A DNA stretch of 64,000 bases from Helianthus annuus (taxonomy: Eukaryota > Streptophyta > Magnoliopsida > Asterales > Asteraceae). Positions 35,018-46,387 of this stretch are shown here, in pieces (within the stretch, counting starts at the first letter, position 1; every line of letters begins with the position of its first letter). Below the pieces are notes generated by a model that saw only the letters and a list, made by a program, of their open reading frames with translations, was not told where the DNA came from and did not search any database. Location: assembly GCF_002127325.2 (NCBI RefSeq), contig NC_035433.2:129898695-129962694 (forward strand), given 5' to 3'. The position numbers and the translations under genes are program-made.

Positions 35018-35356
35018 ATGGCAGATTCTTGTAATTCATCATGTGGTTCTTCTTCATCATACGCTATGCGTGTTTATCTTAAAAAGAGGATCGAGGATCA
35101 AATAGCTGAGGACAAGTCTTGTAAAGACTTGTTGGAAACTAACATTTCTAGGGTCAGAGAGAACATGAAAAGGCGAGAAGAGATTTTCAATTTGTTGTCT
35201 GGTATGACAGATTCAAGTGTCAAATAGGTGGCTATGATGTTTATGGTTGATCTTGGCAAGCGGGATGAGAAATAGTTAAAGGAGCTTGCGGATGCAATAA
35301 CCGTCTTAGGATGCTCTATGGACACGAAGATCAAGTTTTTGGAGTCCTATTTCTGA
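35018..35356 (+). pseudogene. Second small coiled-coil ORF of the MULE, broken by two TAG codons
   Basis: The frame starts MADSCNSSCGSSSSYAMRVY and continues with a charged helical stretch (RIEDQIAEDKSCKDLLETN). It meets TAG at 35225-35227 and again after GKRDEK (about 35273), and ends with LESYF and TGA at about 35356. The text between the stops remains protein-like and in frame, which suggests a protein of about 112 residues that has decayed. No family is recognised. An upstream in-frame ATG at 34931 gives a hydrophobic leader (LIILVVLLFAISFYISL); I cannot tell whether it belongs. Confidence 0.45.
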
Positions 35357-36364
35357 TGGTTATTATGTATCATCAATCATTTGGGTAGTGAAATCATGTG
35401 TTTTTTTTGTTTATCTAAGTGTTTTATTTTGTATGGAAATTGTGTGTTGAATAAGGAAACTGTCCCATTAGTTTATGATTAATCAGAAAATTTAAGAATT
35501 AAAAATAAAATTAAAAAACCAACATGTCTAAGATGTTTGCAACAAAGAACATCAACAAAGTAGTTTTACGACTTAGCATTTTGTTTCACATTTTTAAGGT
35601 TAAAGAACTGATCCAATCGGTCCTTAATTTTGTTATCTAAATCGCGCAAAACATCTACGGTGCTCGCTTTCTTCGTAAATTCCTTAGCTTTGTCGAATAC
35701 TTCTTTCCTTATAAGATTGTAGTGGGACAATACAATCTTACTAAGATATCGGTACCGCAAGAATCGAAGTTGTGAATCTTGAATCTTCTTTTTATCTTCG
35801 TTCTCAAACCCTGGATTTCATGGAGATTTTCCTTTGTATGTCTCCATATGTCTCATAGTGAAGACACCACAGTCACAACCGTTTGAAGAGTTCTCCAATC
35901 CATTTCCTTTCGAATTATGCTTGCTGTTTCCAAGTTTGTTATCCACTCTTTTTGTCGAATCTTGTCTTTTAGGTATAGTACTAGAACTCTTCACTATAAT
36001 CACGAAAAAAATCATATTAGTATCTATTCATTGTAGTAATATAAAGCTTCTTAGAATTACCAGCTTTTTGGGGCGCCCACGGTAGCGTTTGCTAAACGGT
36101 TCGTCAAACCTAGAGTTATCAATTAACTCGATTTCGCCATTTTTCAAGTGAAAGCATAGGCACCAGAAATGATCAGATAGTAGTACTGGAATGAAGATTA
36201 GATCCAATGTGTCAACTTTCTTCACCTGATACTTACACAGTATATCGTCTACGCTTGGTGCAAATACTTTCAATCGATCTTTGTCTGTGTATTTTGGCCC
36301 AAACATTTCGTCTTGCTGCACAAATTATGGTGATTTTTTCATTAAATTCCATCGGTCCATTAAT

Positions 36365-36640
36365 CTTAAACAAGCGTGATTATCATATAGAATGCCTCGT
36401 TAACCTTAAACATGTGTTCATTTAACTTTCAACATGCGTGATTATCATATAGCAGGCTTGGTTAACCTTAACATATTATGTGCATTAACTTTTAAACATG
36501 CGTGATTATCATATAGTATGATTGGTTAACAACCTTAACATGCGTGATTACATTTCAATATGTGTGGGTAACACATAAAAGTTCAAACATGCGTGATTAA
36601 TAGTATAATTCATACATGCGTGATTATTGGGAAAAAACTT
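36365..36640 (+). repeat. Intronic cluster of GCGTGATTA-type motifs (MULE)
   Basis: Six copies, three of them extended to GCGTGATTATCATATAG, all plus-oriented although the surrounding Ulp1-type gene runs on the minus strand. The cluster fills the intron between 36650 and 36315. Confidence 0.92.
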
Positions 36641-37889
36641 GCAAATATTGTACTTGGCAAGAATAGCCTGTAGGGTGATGATTTTTTGTCCCTTTTTTTC
36701 TCTTCAAAGTTTAACACATCTACAAACGCGTCCACTCCACTTGAAGCTATGTATTGAGATGGGTGAAAGCTTTCAAAAATGATTTTTAGTGTTTCGACTC
36801 CACTTTCAGACTTGTATATCAATGTCCTGTTGTTTAAAACCAAAAAGTACAGTTTAAAAAGAGATGAAAATTTTAGGCTGTTTATAAGAGACAAAACATC
36901 TTACCCAATATCTTCGACCGGAGCTAAGAGATAACAGATGATCGTTTGGTCACGATCCAAAAGTGGCTCGTATAAGTTGGTTATCCTGTTGCAGTAAGGT
37001 GATCTGTATGCGTCACCTAATTCTGCCATTCGTTTTTCGTTCTTTTCCCTCAACATTTTGAGACGCGTTCTCACTAGTTGTGTATGTCTCTCGTCATCCG
37101 TTAGTTGTCTATGTCTCTCGTCATTCGTTTTCTTTGTGTTCGCAGACACGGGAGTGTTTTGCTTACTTTCATTTGATGTTTGTAGGATGGGAGCCAATTT
37201 TAAAAGCCTCTCCACCGACTGCATTTCTGCATCTCTCACTTCATCAGTTTCTTCAGTGGATGTGGTCGGAGGCATTTCTTTACCATAGACGTCAGGGTTT
37301 ATCTTTTCAAGCTCATTCAACATCGACTCGGTTATTGTATTCTGACTTTGTGCTTTTTGCTGACTGCACTCTGCTAAATTTACAGCTTGGTCCATTTGGT
37401 GTACCACATCTGCTTGTGTCACTGTTTGTATGTTCGAGTAGGTTAATTTTTTGTAAACACAAGTTAGAATACGATTAATAATTTAGCAATGATCGTATTT
37501 GTTACCTTCTGTCGTCTGCTTGTATACATCTGGTTCGATGGTTTGTAATGCAACCAGGCATGAGTCTGAAATACCCCCATCGTCATATGTCATATTATCA
37601 ACATCATGACATCCTATAAAATCACAAACATTTTCGTTATTATTAAACATAAATTCCCGTAAATCTTAAGAAATAACACAAATTCTTATCTACCTTTTGT
37701 TTTTCCTGTGTTTTCATATTCCACGGTTGCATCTCCATCCCCTCCTAACTCTTGAATTGTATCGCCACCCTCACCAACCTTGTTTTGAAACGCCTCATCA
37801 CCTCCAGAGCTAACTTGATCAGTTCTCATTGGCACGGTATTTTTAACCGCATCATCCCATCTTTTACACATTCTCATTATTTCTGGATC

Positions 37890-38686
37890 CTAGAAACACT
37901 TTTCCTTTACGCTCGTAACGTGATTACTCATTTCTGTAACCAGAGAAATATATTTATTTATATTCATGTCCATTGTTTTCAACAACAGCTGCATAATTGG
38001 AGTTTTATCAATATCATGCGTTATTATCTATCTAAGAAGCGTAATTTTCATTTTTAGCAATTAGCATAATTTTTATTTATGTTCTTGTCCATTTTTGTTG
38101 TTAATCATGGGCTTGAACAGGGCAATGTTTCTCCTAGTAAATTGGCCCAACATGTTAATCTAGTGGGTAGTCGATATCATTAGAAGCCCATTGCACTATT
38201 TATGACATCAAGACTTATGCTAATGGGCCTCTTGTGCCAGTCATATATATTTGGGCTTAGTGCAGGCTTATTAATTTCTTAATCTAAATTGTGACCCAGT
38301 TACAGTAGCTGTCCAAGCCCAGGTCTTGTAACCAGCAGTAGCATACGTCCAATTTGAAACCCATCTGAACAAATTTAGACGCCCCAAACCAGCCCAAACC
38401 TGGCCCGTTATACCCAGATTTATCCACCAGTAAACACCTAGTCTCAAGATGGCTTCTAAGCGGCACAAGAGTGACTCAAATCATGCGGTATTAATACAAA
38501 AGAGTGACTCAAATCATGCGGTATTAATTTGTTAAACTAACATGCGTTATTAATTTTTTTAACCAGCGTCATTTTTCTAGATGTACATGCGTTATTTTTC
38601 TAACATCATAAACAAGTATTATACTGTATTACAAGGTTCTTAAAGCATGCGTTATTCATAATATCATAAACAAAAATCCAGTTTAC
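37890..38686. other. Large intron of the Ulp1-type gene with possible foreign insert
   Basis: About 800 bp. The outer parts carry ATGCGTTATTA motifs (about 38015, 38541, 38586, 38646). The centre (about 38090-38460) differs in composition, richer in GGCCCA/TGGGCC words, and lacks the motif, so it may be a later insertion. A 31-bp direct duplication, AGAGTGACTCAAATCATGCGG plus tail, lies at about 38467-38528. Confidence 0.5.
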
Positions 38687-40412
38687 CTTCTTATTTTTGT
38701 TTGAGGCTTCCCGCGCAGCGTGATCATAGATCACCCCGGTTAGTTGAAGCGGAGTGTTGCAGTAGTCAAGCTCTTTTTGTGTTTGTGTCCCTATGCCCAT
38801 TTCTTCTAGGTTCAAATCTGAAATATGTTCACTAGGATTCCAGCCCTCAAACCAATCGGTACTTGATGGTATGTAACATTCGTCAATCGAATCTTCACCA
38901 GCCAGGTTTCTTCTTTTGTAGACATGTGTGGTATCCACTGGTGGTATTGTGAAGTCATCCGTATCTGTCCTAGGCTGATCTAAAGTATCGAAGGCGGTGA
39001 GGTTTTCTTGTACCGCAGCTGCCTCGTGTAATGGGATGTTGTCAGCGAACAATTTCGTGAATAACGTCGAAGTTTGTTGATTTACGATTTTGATTGGCGT
39101 TGTCGGAGGCTCTTCATTTTGATGATCATCGTCATTGATGTCCGAGGCAGTTACATGTTGTTGATCCTGGCGATTGTCATGCGTTTCTTCATCTTTGTCA
39201 ACTTCATTACAATCTTCAACATTCAGCGGCCCATTGTTGTATAAATATTCTTCCACGTCATCTATCATACCCGATGTTATATACTTTATGATAGGCAGTT
39301 TGACAACTTCATCGAAAATTTTGTGCCTGGAGTTGAAATAATGGCTGTATAGAAGCTGCATATAGTTGTTTGAAAAAAAACCAAATTACTACTACCAATA
39401 TTGTATTAGCATAAATTTTAAAGATGTCTACAAAACATACCGTTAGAAATGCAATTGGTCCATTGTATTGTGAGTCCAGTTGGTTTGAGCGATTCTAAAA
39501 CAAAGGAGCACCAATCCAGCTTTGAAATGTCTTCCTCTTTGTCAATGGCAAGTAGAAAATTTTGTTTAACCGTTGTTGACTTTGTTATCTCTACAAACAA
39601 AGTGTTCCAGTAGGCTAGAAAATTTAACTTGAATAATCTGCCGCCATTTGTTTGTTTTTTCATTGCTTTTGCAACTAATGTATGAGTAATTTTGTTGGTG
39701 TCTGGCCACTGGTTTTTGAACTCATCAATAGTTGTTTCGGCCCCTTGAGTAGCAGTATTTTTTTCGACTATAGCTCCTTTCCGAGGCTTATTTTTTTCCC
39801 GTACTATAACATGCCCTTTTGGAATACCAAACACATCATGTACTGAATCTCGGGTGATTTCTATCTTATGATTTCATATGCTTAGTGTGCTGTATTGCTC
39901 GACATAGTTTCGTACGGGCCAATAACCTAGACGTGTGCTTATATGATTAAGCTTTATATCAAGCACATCACCAAATCCAATGCTTTTCACATCCGCTACC
40001 TGTGCTTCTGAAAATTGTTTTACTGTATCTACGAAACCTGAAGGACTACACCGTAGGCTTATTACATCATGATGATATTCATAGTACGGTCTTGGTTCCG
40101 TCCTAATTGGTTCCGCTTCGGTAGTCGTCTGTTTCCCCTTTCTAATATCCATCTGCTTGTCTTCTTTCGATGGTTTCTTTTTTACTGGCTCAAAGTCATC
40201 ATCATCTTGGTCAGTTGAAGTCTTTGGCCTCTTTTTTGTGTTTTCGGCCCTTTTGCCTATCAAGTCTTTAATCGGTACTTCAAAATCATCATCATCATCT
40301 TGAAGATTTAATTTTATTTTTTTTTGCTTTTTCTTTACATTTAACTTGCGAGGTTGGTTTGTTATCATTGGCTGAATGGGGGGCTCAAAATCATCATCAT
40401 CATCAGCAACCC

Positions 40413-41554
40413 CTACATTCATATTTCAAAACAAATTAAATCAAGCAATTTAGCTTTTTCATATAATAACAGGCGTTATTATTTTATTGGTTGTGCTTAA
40501 CAAATCTTATACAACTTGCGTTATTATTTTCATTGGTTTTGCTCAACAAATATTATACAATAGGCGTTATTATTTTTGCCAACAATTTTTTTTCATAACA
40601 GAAGTTGTTTAGTGGACAAAAACAAGCCACATGATGTCCATCTTTGCATCAATTTCAATGATTTCCCCACCAAAACTAACTAATTCTAATCTTAAGACCC
40701 ATTTTGACATGTTAGTACCTGTATTACAGAATGCATACTAACATATTTTCACTTGTTGGTGCTCAACTAATCTTATACACCAAGCGTAAATATGTTCTTT
40801 GGATGCGTTATTATTTTCATCCTGCTAAATCAAAAATTTTGCTTTAAAAACAGATGAAAACAAAGGGCAAGTTAGATCAGAAGCCCCAATATCAAAATTT
40901 AACCTAATAAAACATTCGATACTTTTTTTAAACAAAATGGAAAGTTAGCTCAAAATCCCCAATTTCACAATTTAACCTAATAATAAAGTGGCTGGGGATG
41001 AACAATCTAATACGTCTAGTTCATGTCAAACAATCGTCTAATATCAATCATGCTAATACCGCTAGTTCATATCAATGAATCAACATCAAATTACGCTAGT
41101 TCATATCAAATAACGCTAGTTAATCAAACCGGATTTTTTAGAAGATACATGGATTTATGCCGCTAGTGTGCACCGGATCGTTTCGTTTCTTGCTCCTTCT
41201 CTCTCGTTTAGCTTCAATTTTTGTTCACCATACAATGAAACCACCGATTAGTATGACAATTTCTTCAATTAAAACCTTGTGATTGAAGAAGAAAATAAAC
41301 GGATGAGAAGATGATTTAATCGATACCTCTTAATGCCGTATTCGTCATCCTCACTTCAAATCGATGCTCGTTTGTTGTTCACCGTTGTTGTCGTCGTTCT
41401 CCTGGTCGTAATCGCCTTCAACCTCACCGTCAATTTTGGGGTTTAATTATGGTTTTGGATTTGAGAGAGAGATTTAGCCAGGTATATAGGTATAGTAAAT
41501 TGATGATTTTAACCTTTAGTTACCGTAATTACGCTTTTGACCCCGCTTCTCATC
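40413..41554 (-). promoter_or_regulatory. 5' region of the Ulp1-type gene: introns, possible first exon and TATA box
   Basis: No long frame. On the minus strand a short ATG segment at about 41347-41325 ends at GTATCG in the phase needed for the exon at 40412, so it may be the first coding exon. A TATA-like CTATATACC lies about 140 bp further upstream (about 41480-41490). GCGTTATTATTTT motifs occur at about 40471, 40510, 40562 and 40803. Confidence 0.4.
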
Positions 41555-41658
41555 ATCTAATTAATCACGCTTTTAATCCCCTGATCTGACGGTCAGGATT
41601 GTCCCGTACATTAAGTACGATTAGTCATAATGTATGTTAACAACTCTCTCTCTCTCTC

Positions 41659-41662
<4 letters not shown>
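41555..41662. repeat. Right terminal inverted repeat of the MULE
   Basis: Inverse partner of 29996-30095: TAATCACGCTTTTAATCCCC, then GATCTGACGGTCAGGATT and CGTACATTAAGTACGATTAG. The outermost bases include a (CT)n run (41645-41660) that is absent from the left end. Confidence 0.85.

Positions 41663-41734
<72 letters not shown>
41663..41734. repeat. (TA)n tract
   Basis: About 72 bp of TA between the right end of the MULE and the next element. Confidence 0.97.
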
Positions 41735-41738
<4 letters not shown>

Positions 41739-44087
41739 CGGGATTTAGAGAAAACGGTAGAAAGTGTGAGAATGGTGAGAACGCTTATGGATCGTCCGAT
41801 CAAAACAATCTATGGACTAGATTGGCGCGGTGGCGTTTTCGTAAATAACATCAATTTTATTACGTGGACACGCTTCATTAAGGGTAAAAGGGTCTTTTGA
41901 CTTCTCCACACAAAACGCCATCTCATGAAAATAAAACGGCAAAACAAAAATCACACACCATTCTAACTAAAAACACCATTAGATATAAAATGTCAAACTT
42001 AATTATAATAAAATCCCGCCTAAAAAAACCGCCAAAAAAATCCTATATATACAACATCTCAGACCTTCAGTTAAAAACACACACAAAACCCCAAACGCCA
42101 TATTTAATATATACCATTCGTCTTAGAAACGCCAAAAAACCCAAACATCAAATATCTTCTAAACCAAAACGTTTTTTGAAATTCAGTTTGGTTGTCTGTA
42201 AGCTTTCGCTCAATGTAATGGACAAAATCATTAAGTGAGGATATTGTCCATCTCATTGAGTAAAATCTTATTGACTTATCCTCAACTTCCATCCAATTTA
42301 TAACGCCAAAACATAAAAAAACATTATTGAGGTTAACAATGTGGTCCATCTCATACAACATTGTCAGTTATCTTTCTTAACCGAGGATTAACAATGTGGT
42401 CCATCTCATACAACAAAACATTATTTATTTTAGCATGATCAAATTTTGCAGTTTAAGGTGCTTTTATTTGGTGCCGTTCTTTTTATCGGTAAAACGCCAA
42501 AATTAAAAAAATCAAACATCGTTCATTGGAAAATTCAAGATTGTTGGCTGAAAGGGTCTAAACTCAATAACATTTTGCTGAATGAGATGGATAAACCTTC
42601 AAGAAAAAGATGCTGATGTCAGACTCTGTGGTTCCAAACAGCCACAAAAAAACTACTTGAAAAACAAAAAAACAAAATGAATTATACGAAAGTCGAACCA
42701 GCCAGTTAAGATGATTCAAAAAAGAAGAAAGAGACTGGTGACAGTGAAGATTTGGAAGATCAATTGTTTATATATTCTTTTTTTTTAATTTTTTTTTCAG
42801 TTGATTGTTATATAATAAAACGCCATATATAATGAAAACGCCAGACAACCAAAATGCTTGTTAAAACGATATCATGCCGTAAAACGCCCCCCAAAACTCC
42901 CAAACTATAATTAAATTACTTTGGAAAAGTATTATAAAAAACCCAAAAAATAAAAAAAATAAAAATCAAACTTGAAAATGTAACTAGAAACAGTAACTAC
43001 AAAACAGTAAAAATGAAGAGACGGAAAATTTATTATATTAGAATCTAAAACACCAAATTTGAAAGACGGGACGTGTTATAGACTTCAGAGAAAAAAACTT
43101 ATCAAAAACAATAATTACAAACAGTAACTGAAACGACGAATACTTTATTATAATAATGCACTGCCTAACCTACGCCGCCAAAAGAAATCCTATAAAATAA
43201 TAACTCTCAGCACCTTCCATTTAATCAAACCAAAAAAAACAAACGCCAAATACTACTAAATACCACTCAATGTAAAACACCAAAAAATTAAAAAAAAAAA
43301 ATCAAAGATGGCTAATTTGCTATCTTGGATATTCAGTATTGTTCTTCGTGAAGTTTCACTGAATGGATTGTTAGCTGAGAGGAGTAACTCAAAAAGATTT
43401 TGCTGCATGAGATGGAAAAATGTTTAAGAAAAAGATACTGGTGACAATCGAATGTCATTTTGTGTTCTTTGTTCTTGAATAAGGCTTGGATGAGGAAAAG
43501 AGATCAATGACACTGAAGAGTGGGATGATTATAAAGATGAAGATCAAGATGAAGAAAAAGCGAAAAACCCACCCACACGTCATAGATCTATGTCCCCAAA
43601 CATCCAGAAAAAGCCACTTCAACAGACGAGCAGGAAAAATAATCAAACTGATGGGTTTGTTAAGTTTTACATAAAACGCTATATATTTGGTGATAGTTCT
43701 TGTACTATTAAAGAAGAGAGAGGCTGATGACAGTGAAAATTGTGAAGAGAGATCCGATTATGATTTTTAATTTACTTTTTTCGCTTCTATTTTTTCCCTG
43801 TGGTTGTAATACAATTTTACAATTGTAAAATGCCAATATACCACAAACGCCAAAATGTATATAAAAAATAATAGAACAATGGGCCATCTAGTTTAAAAAG
43901 TCTTGAAAAAACGCCGTTAAGAAGATTTCCTGATCCCCCTGGGGTTCCAATGGCATACGATTTGAAAACCGCCATAAACGCCAAAACGTTAATACGATGA
44001 AACCATTAAACGCCATTAATTATTGAATTTGGTTAACGCAAAAAATCTTAAACCCCAAAAATAAAACAATATTGGGAAAAGCAGAAC
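41735..44087. mobile_element. TA-flanked element F with AACGCC-rich body, right end not seen
   Basis: It starts GGGTCGGGATTTAGAGAAAA and continues GTGTGAGAATGGTGAGAACG, in the style of the neighbouring TA-flanked ends. The body is AT-rich and carries about fifteen AACGCC words, mostly AAAACGCCA, nearly all in one orientation. Degenerate internal repeats occur: GGTCCATCTCATACAACA twice (about 42342 and 42398), and ACAGTGAAGA-type stretches with GAGATGGA near 42585, 43405 and 43725. No convincing gene; short frames show no family. E3 begins at 44088, so the right end is probably beyond the window. Confidence 0.55.
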
Positions 44088-46109
44088 TGTAACACCCCGA
44101 AAATACAAATTTTATATTACAAATATGTTGTAGATAAATAAGTAAAATAAACTAACTAGGAATGACACTAACCTAGTTAGATAGTGATTTATGACTGGGT
44201 TAAAAAGTTAAAATAAGATTAAAACGAAATTGGAGGGACTGAAGGTGTTAAAATTGAAACTTGATTCAATTTATTAAACAAAACACACCAAACACACACA
44301 AAAGTGTGTGTCTGGTCGACTGAAACACAGGGGCGACATAGAGCTCCCCTTCAAATCCTAAACTCTCATAAATCCCACAAATTGAAGGTCAAGATCAGTC
44401 CCAAAACGAAATTCCAGCCTGGATTAGTGATCCCCATTGTAAGGAGATCATAAGGTATATGAAATTTGATAAAAAATTCTCTACTTGAAATTCTCATGAA
44501 CTTAGGGAATTCGAAATCTAATGATGCATGTGTGTTATATAGATGAAACAGGAACATTGTAGTGTCTAGGAGTAAACCCTAGACAAGTACGTGTTGAAAT
44601 CATGCTCAATTTTAGTAAAATCCATGAACACCATTGTAGGTGATTAGTAGGTTATGTAGAACTTGTTAAACACTAGGAAATTGGGGGTTGCTCTAGTGTA
44701 ATTTGACATTTGTGAAGTGATTTCAGAATTATAGAGGCTAACATTTATGTAAGATAGTTTGATTAATGTAAATTTGGGCTATATGACAAGTTATGAACTT
44801 GTTATTAAATCATGTAGAATTCTGCCCTTAAAGTGTTTGTAGAAATGCCTCAAAGAAGGCTTAAAACTGAAATTTAAAGTTAAAACGCATATTTGTCATG
44901 TTTCGGCAAACTATGCGATATATGACTTGAAAAGAGTTCTAAACATGCCATGATTGAACTCTATAGGAAAGGATACTGGAGCGTCAAGTGGACAAGCCGG
45001 TGGCGACTTGCGTTTGAAAGGCATGCTTTGAAGGTATGTAACTTGATTCGTTACATTGAGTAATTTGATAACTAGAATATGTATAGTTGTGTTGTAGAAT
45101 AAAAGCTGAATTGATTGAAGCGACAATGTTCGTTACTTGAATTAATAGGTTAAGAATTGGCTAGAGGTCGTTTGGTAGTCATTATAATGGAGGATTCGAT
45201 AGATGAGCCAAACGGGTCGAATAATGGTGTAATTAGTAGTGTTTGCGTTTTTAATAGTTAGCATTGGCGATACCAATCACAAGAGCATGAAGCCATAAGA
45301 TTGGTAATGAAATGCCGGTGATAATAAGCCCCGGAAGTTGGGTAAAAAGGCGCCTTATGTTTACTATTAAAAAGGTAGCAAAATGAGTGTAAATAGAATG
45401 GGTCAAATAATTGTATAGTGATTTTTAGTTATTTGATCCGTAAACCAAATTTTCGGTATAATAATCATAATAGACGTGTCGGTAATTAAATTACAGTCGT
45501 GTAGGAAAAAGAATCACCTAAAACGGACCTACGGATCAAAAGTTATGACCTTTTAAAGTTTAAACTTGGAATTTTCGGAGCTGGCAGAAAATGCAGGTCA
45601 AAAACCTGCACCCGCTGGAAAATGGTATCCCCCGCGCCACGCGACAGGATCACCTTGATCCGGCGTGACACGCGAGAGATGACGCGACACGCGACAGAAT
45701 AAGCGGTACCTGGCGCGACATGCGACAGGACAAGTTTTGAAATTTTATTTTATTTCTCATGATTCGATGCTAGAACTTGTTTATACGCACTATACTAACG
45801 TCAAAACTAATATTTTAAGTGGTTTTGACCATTAGGTGACAATGGGGACTTTCCGGATGGCGATCAAGTGTGTTGAAGAACCGAACACGAACTTTTGAAG
45901 CTTCCGCGTTAGTTTAACCTTGTTTAGACAATGTTTTTGTTGTAAACAATTTGTTAATCATGTGTGAATTTTAAAACTAGTTGATAGTTGACTAGTATGT
46001 AACGACTTAGAACCTTTGATTTTGTACTTAGTTTAAAAAGTAAGGTACTTTTATTATAAAATCCTACACTATTTCATTAAAACTAAATATTAATTAGACG
46101 GTTCTTACA
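44088..46109 (+). repeat. E3 5' LTR
   Basis: 2022 bp, TGTAACACCCCG to GGTTCTTACA, homologous in opposite orientation to the E2 LTR (for example TTACTTGAATT and GGCATGCTTTGAAGG regions). A CpG-rich dyad block lies at about 45610-45725 (CGCGCCACGCGACAG, GCGTGACACGCGAGAG, GCGACACGCGACAG). Confidence 0.88.
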
Positions 46110-46387
46110 AGTTGGTAATCAGAGCTCAAGGTTGTCAACAAAGTGTTCGGTTCAAGCTTGATCGATCGTCCGGTAAGAATTAATTAATTATTTTAGTAGA
46201 TCTTATCTTATGTAAGAATGAGATGTGAATTAATGTGCATGGGAAGAGCGTGTTAACACACTCAAACCCGGAAAGTGCACCAAATGTGAACGGTTAAAGC
46301 AAGTTACGAACTTGGCTAAATCGAAGCAAACAAAGCCATGTTATAAATGAAATGTTTAATGATTGATGTAAACATTTCAGTTTCAAG
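46110..46387 (+). other. E3 primer binding site and leader
   Basis: AGTTGGTAATCAGAGCTC directly follows the LTR, the same variant initiator-Met primer site as E2. The remaining 260 bp precede gag and hold no gene. Confidence 0.8.

Larger units (their letters stand above)
35566..40412 (-). pseudogene. Ulp1/C48-type cysteine protease gene of the MULE, about eight exons, in-frame stops
   Basis: Exons proposed on the minus strand from GT-AG borders: 40412-39441, 39355-38687, 37889-37694, 37613-37506, 37421-36905, 36826 to about 36650, about 36315-36061, 35988-35566. The first is acidic and lysine-rich, with a conserved-looking TRDSVHDVFGIPKGHV segment. The last two hold the protease core: H in DHFWCLCF (about 36165), D in IELIDNS (about 36120) and the nucleophile C in GCDCGVFTMRHMETY (about 35865), the His-Asp-Cys order of Ulp1/SENP enzymes, which cleave SUMO. 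TGA codons interrupt it in frame at 39874-39876 and 35818-35820, and a frameshift near 39470 is likely. Its role in MULE transposition is unknown. The exact border of the exon ending near 36650 is unsure. Confidence 0.75.
29996..41662. mobile_element. 11.7-kb MULE with FAR1-type transposase and Ulp1-type protease genes
   Basis: The two ends are imperfect inverted repeats. The left end (30018-30090) reads CCCTAATCATACTTCACGTA, ATCCTGACCATCAGATC, AAAGCGTGATTAATT. The inverse of the right end (41555-41630) reads CTAATCGTACTTAATGTACG, AATCCTGACCGTCAGATC, AAAGCGTGATTAATT. Between them lie a five-exon transposase gene (plus), a small ORF (minus), a small broken ORF (plus) and a multi-exon Ulp1-like gene (minus). 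The element sits between TA tracts, so its target duplication cannot be resolved. MULEs with Ulp1-like genes are known in plants (KAONASHI in Arabidopsis, CUMULE in melon). Both main genes carry in-frame stops, so this copy is probably defective. Confidence 0.9.
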
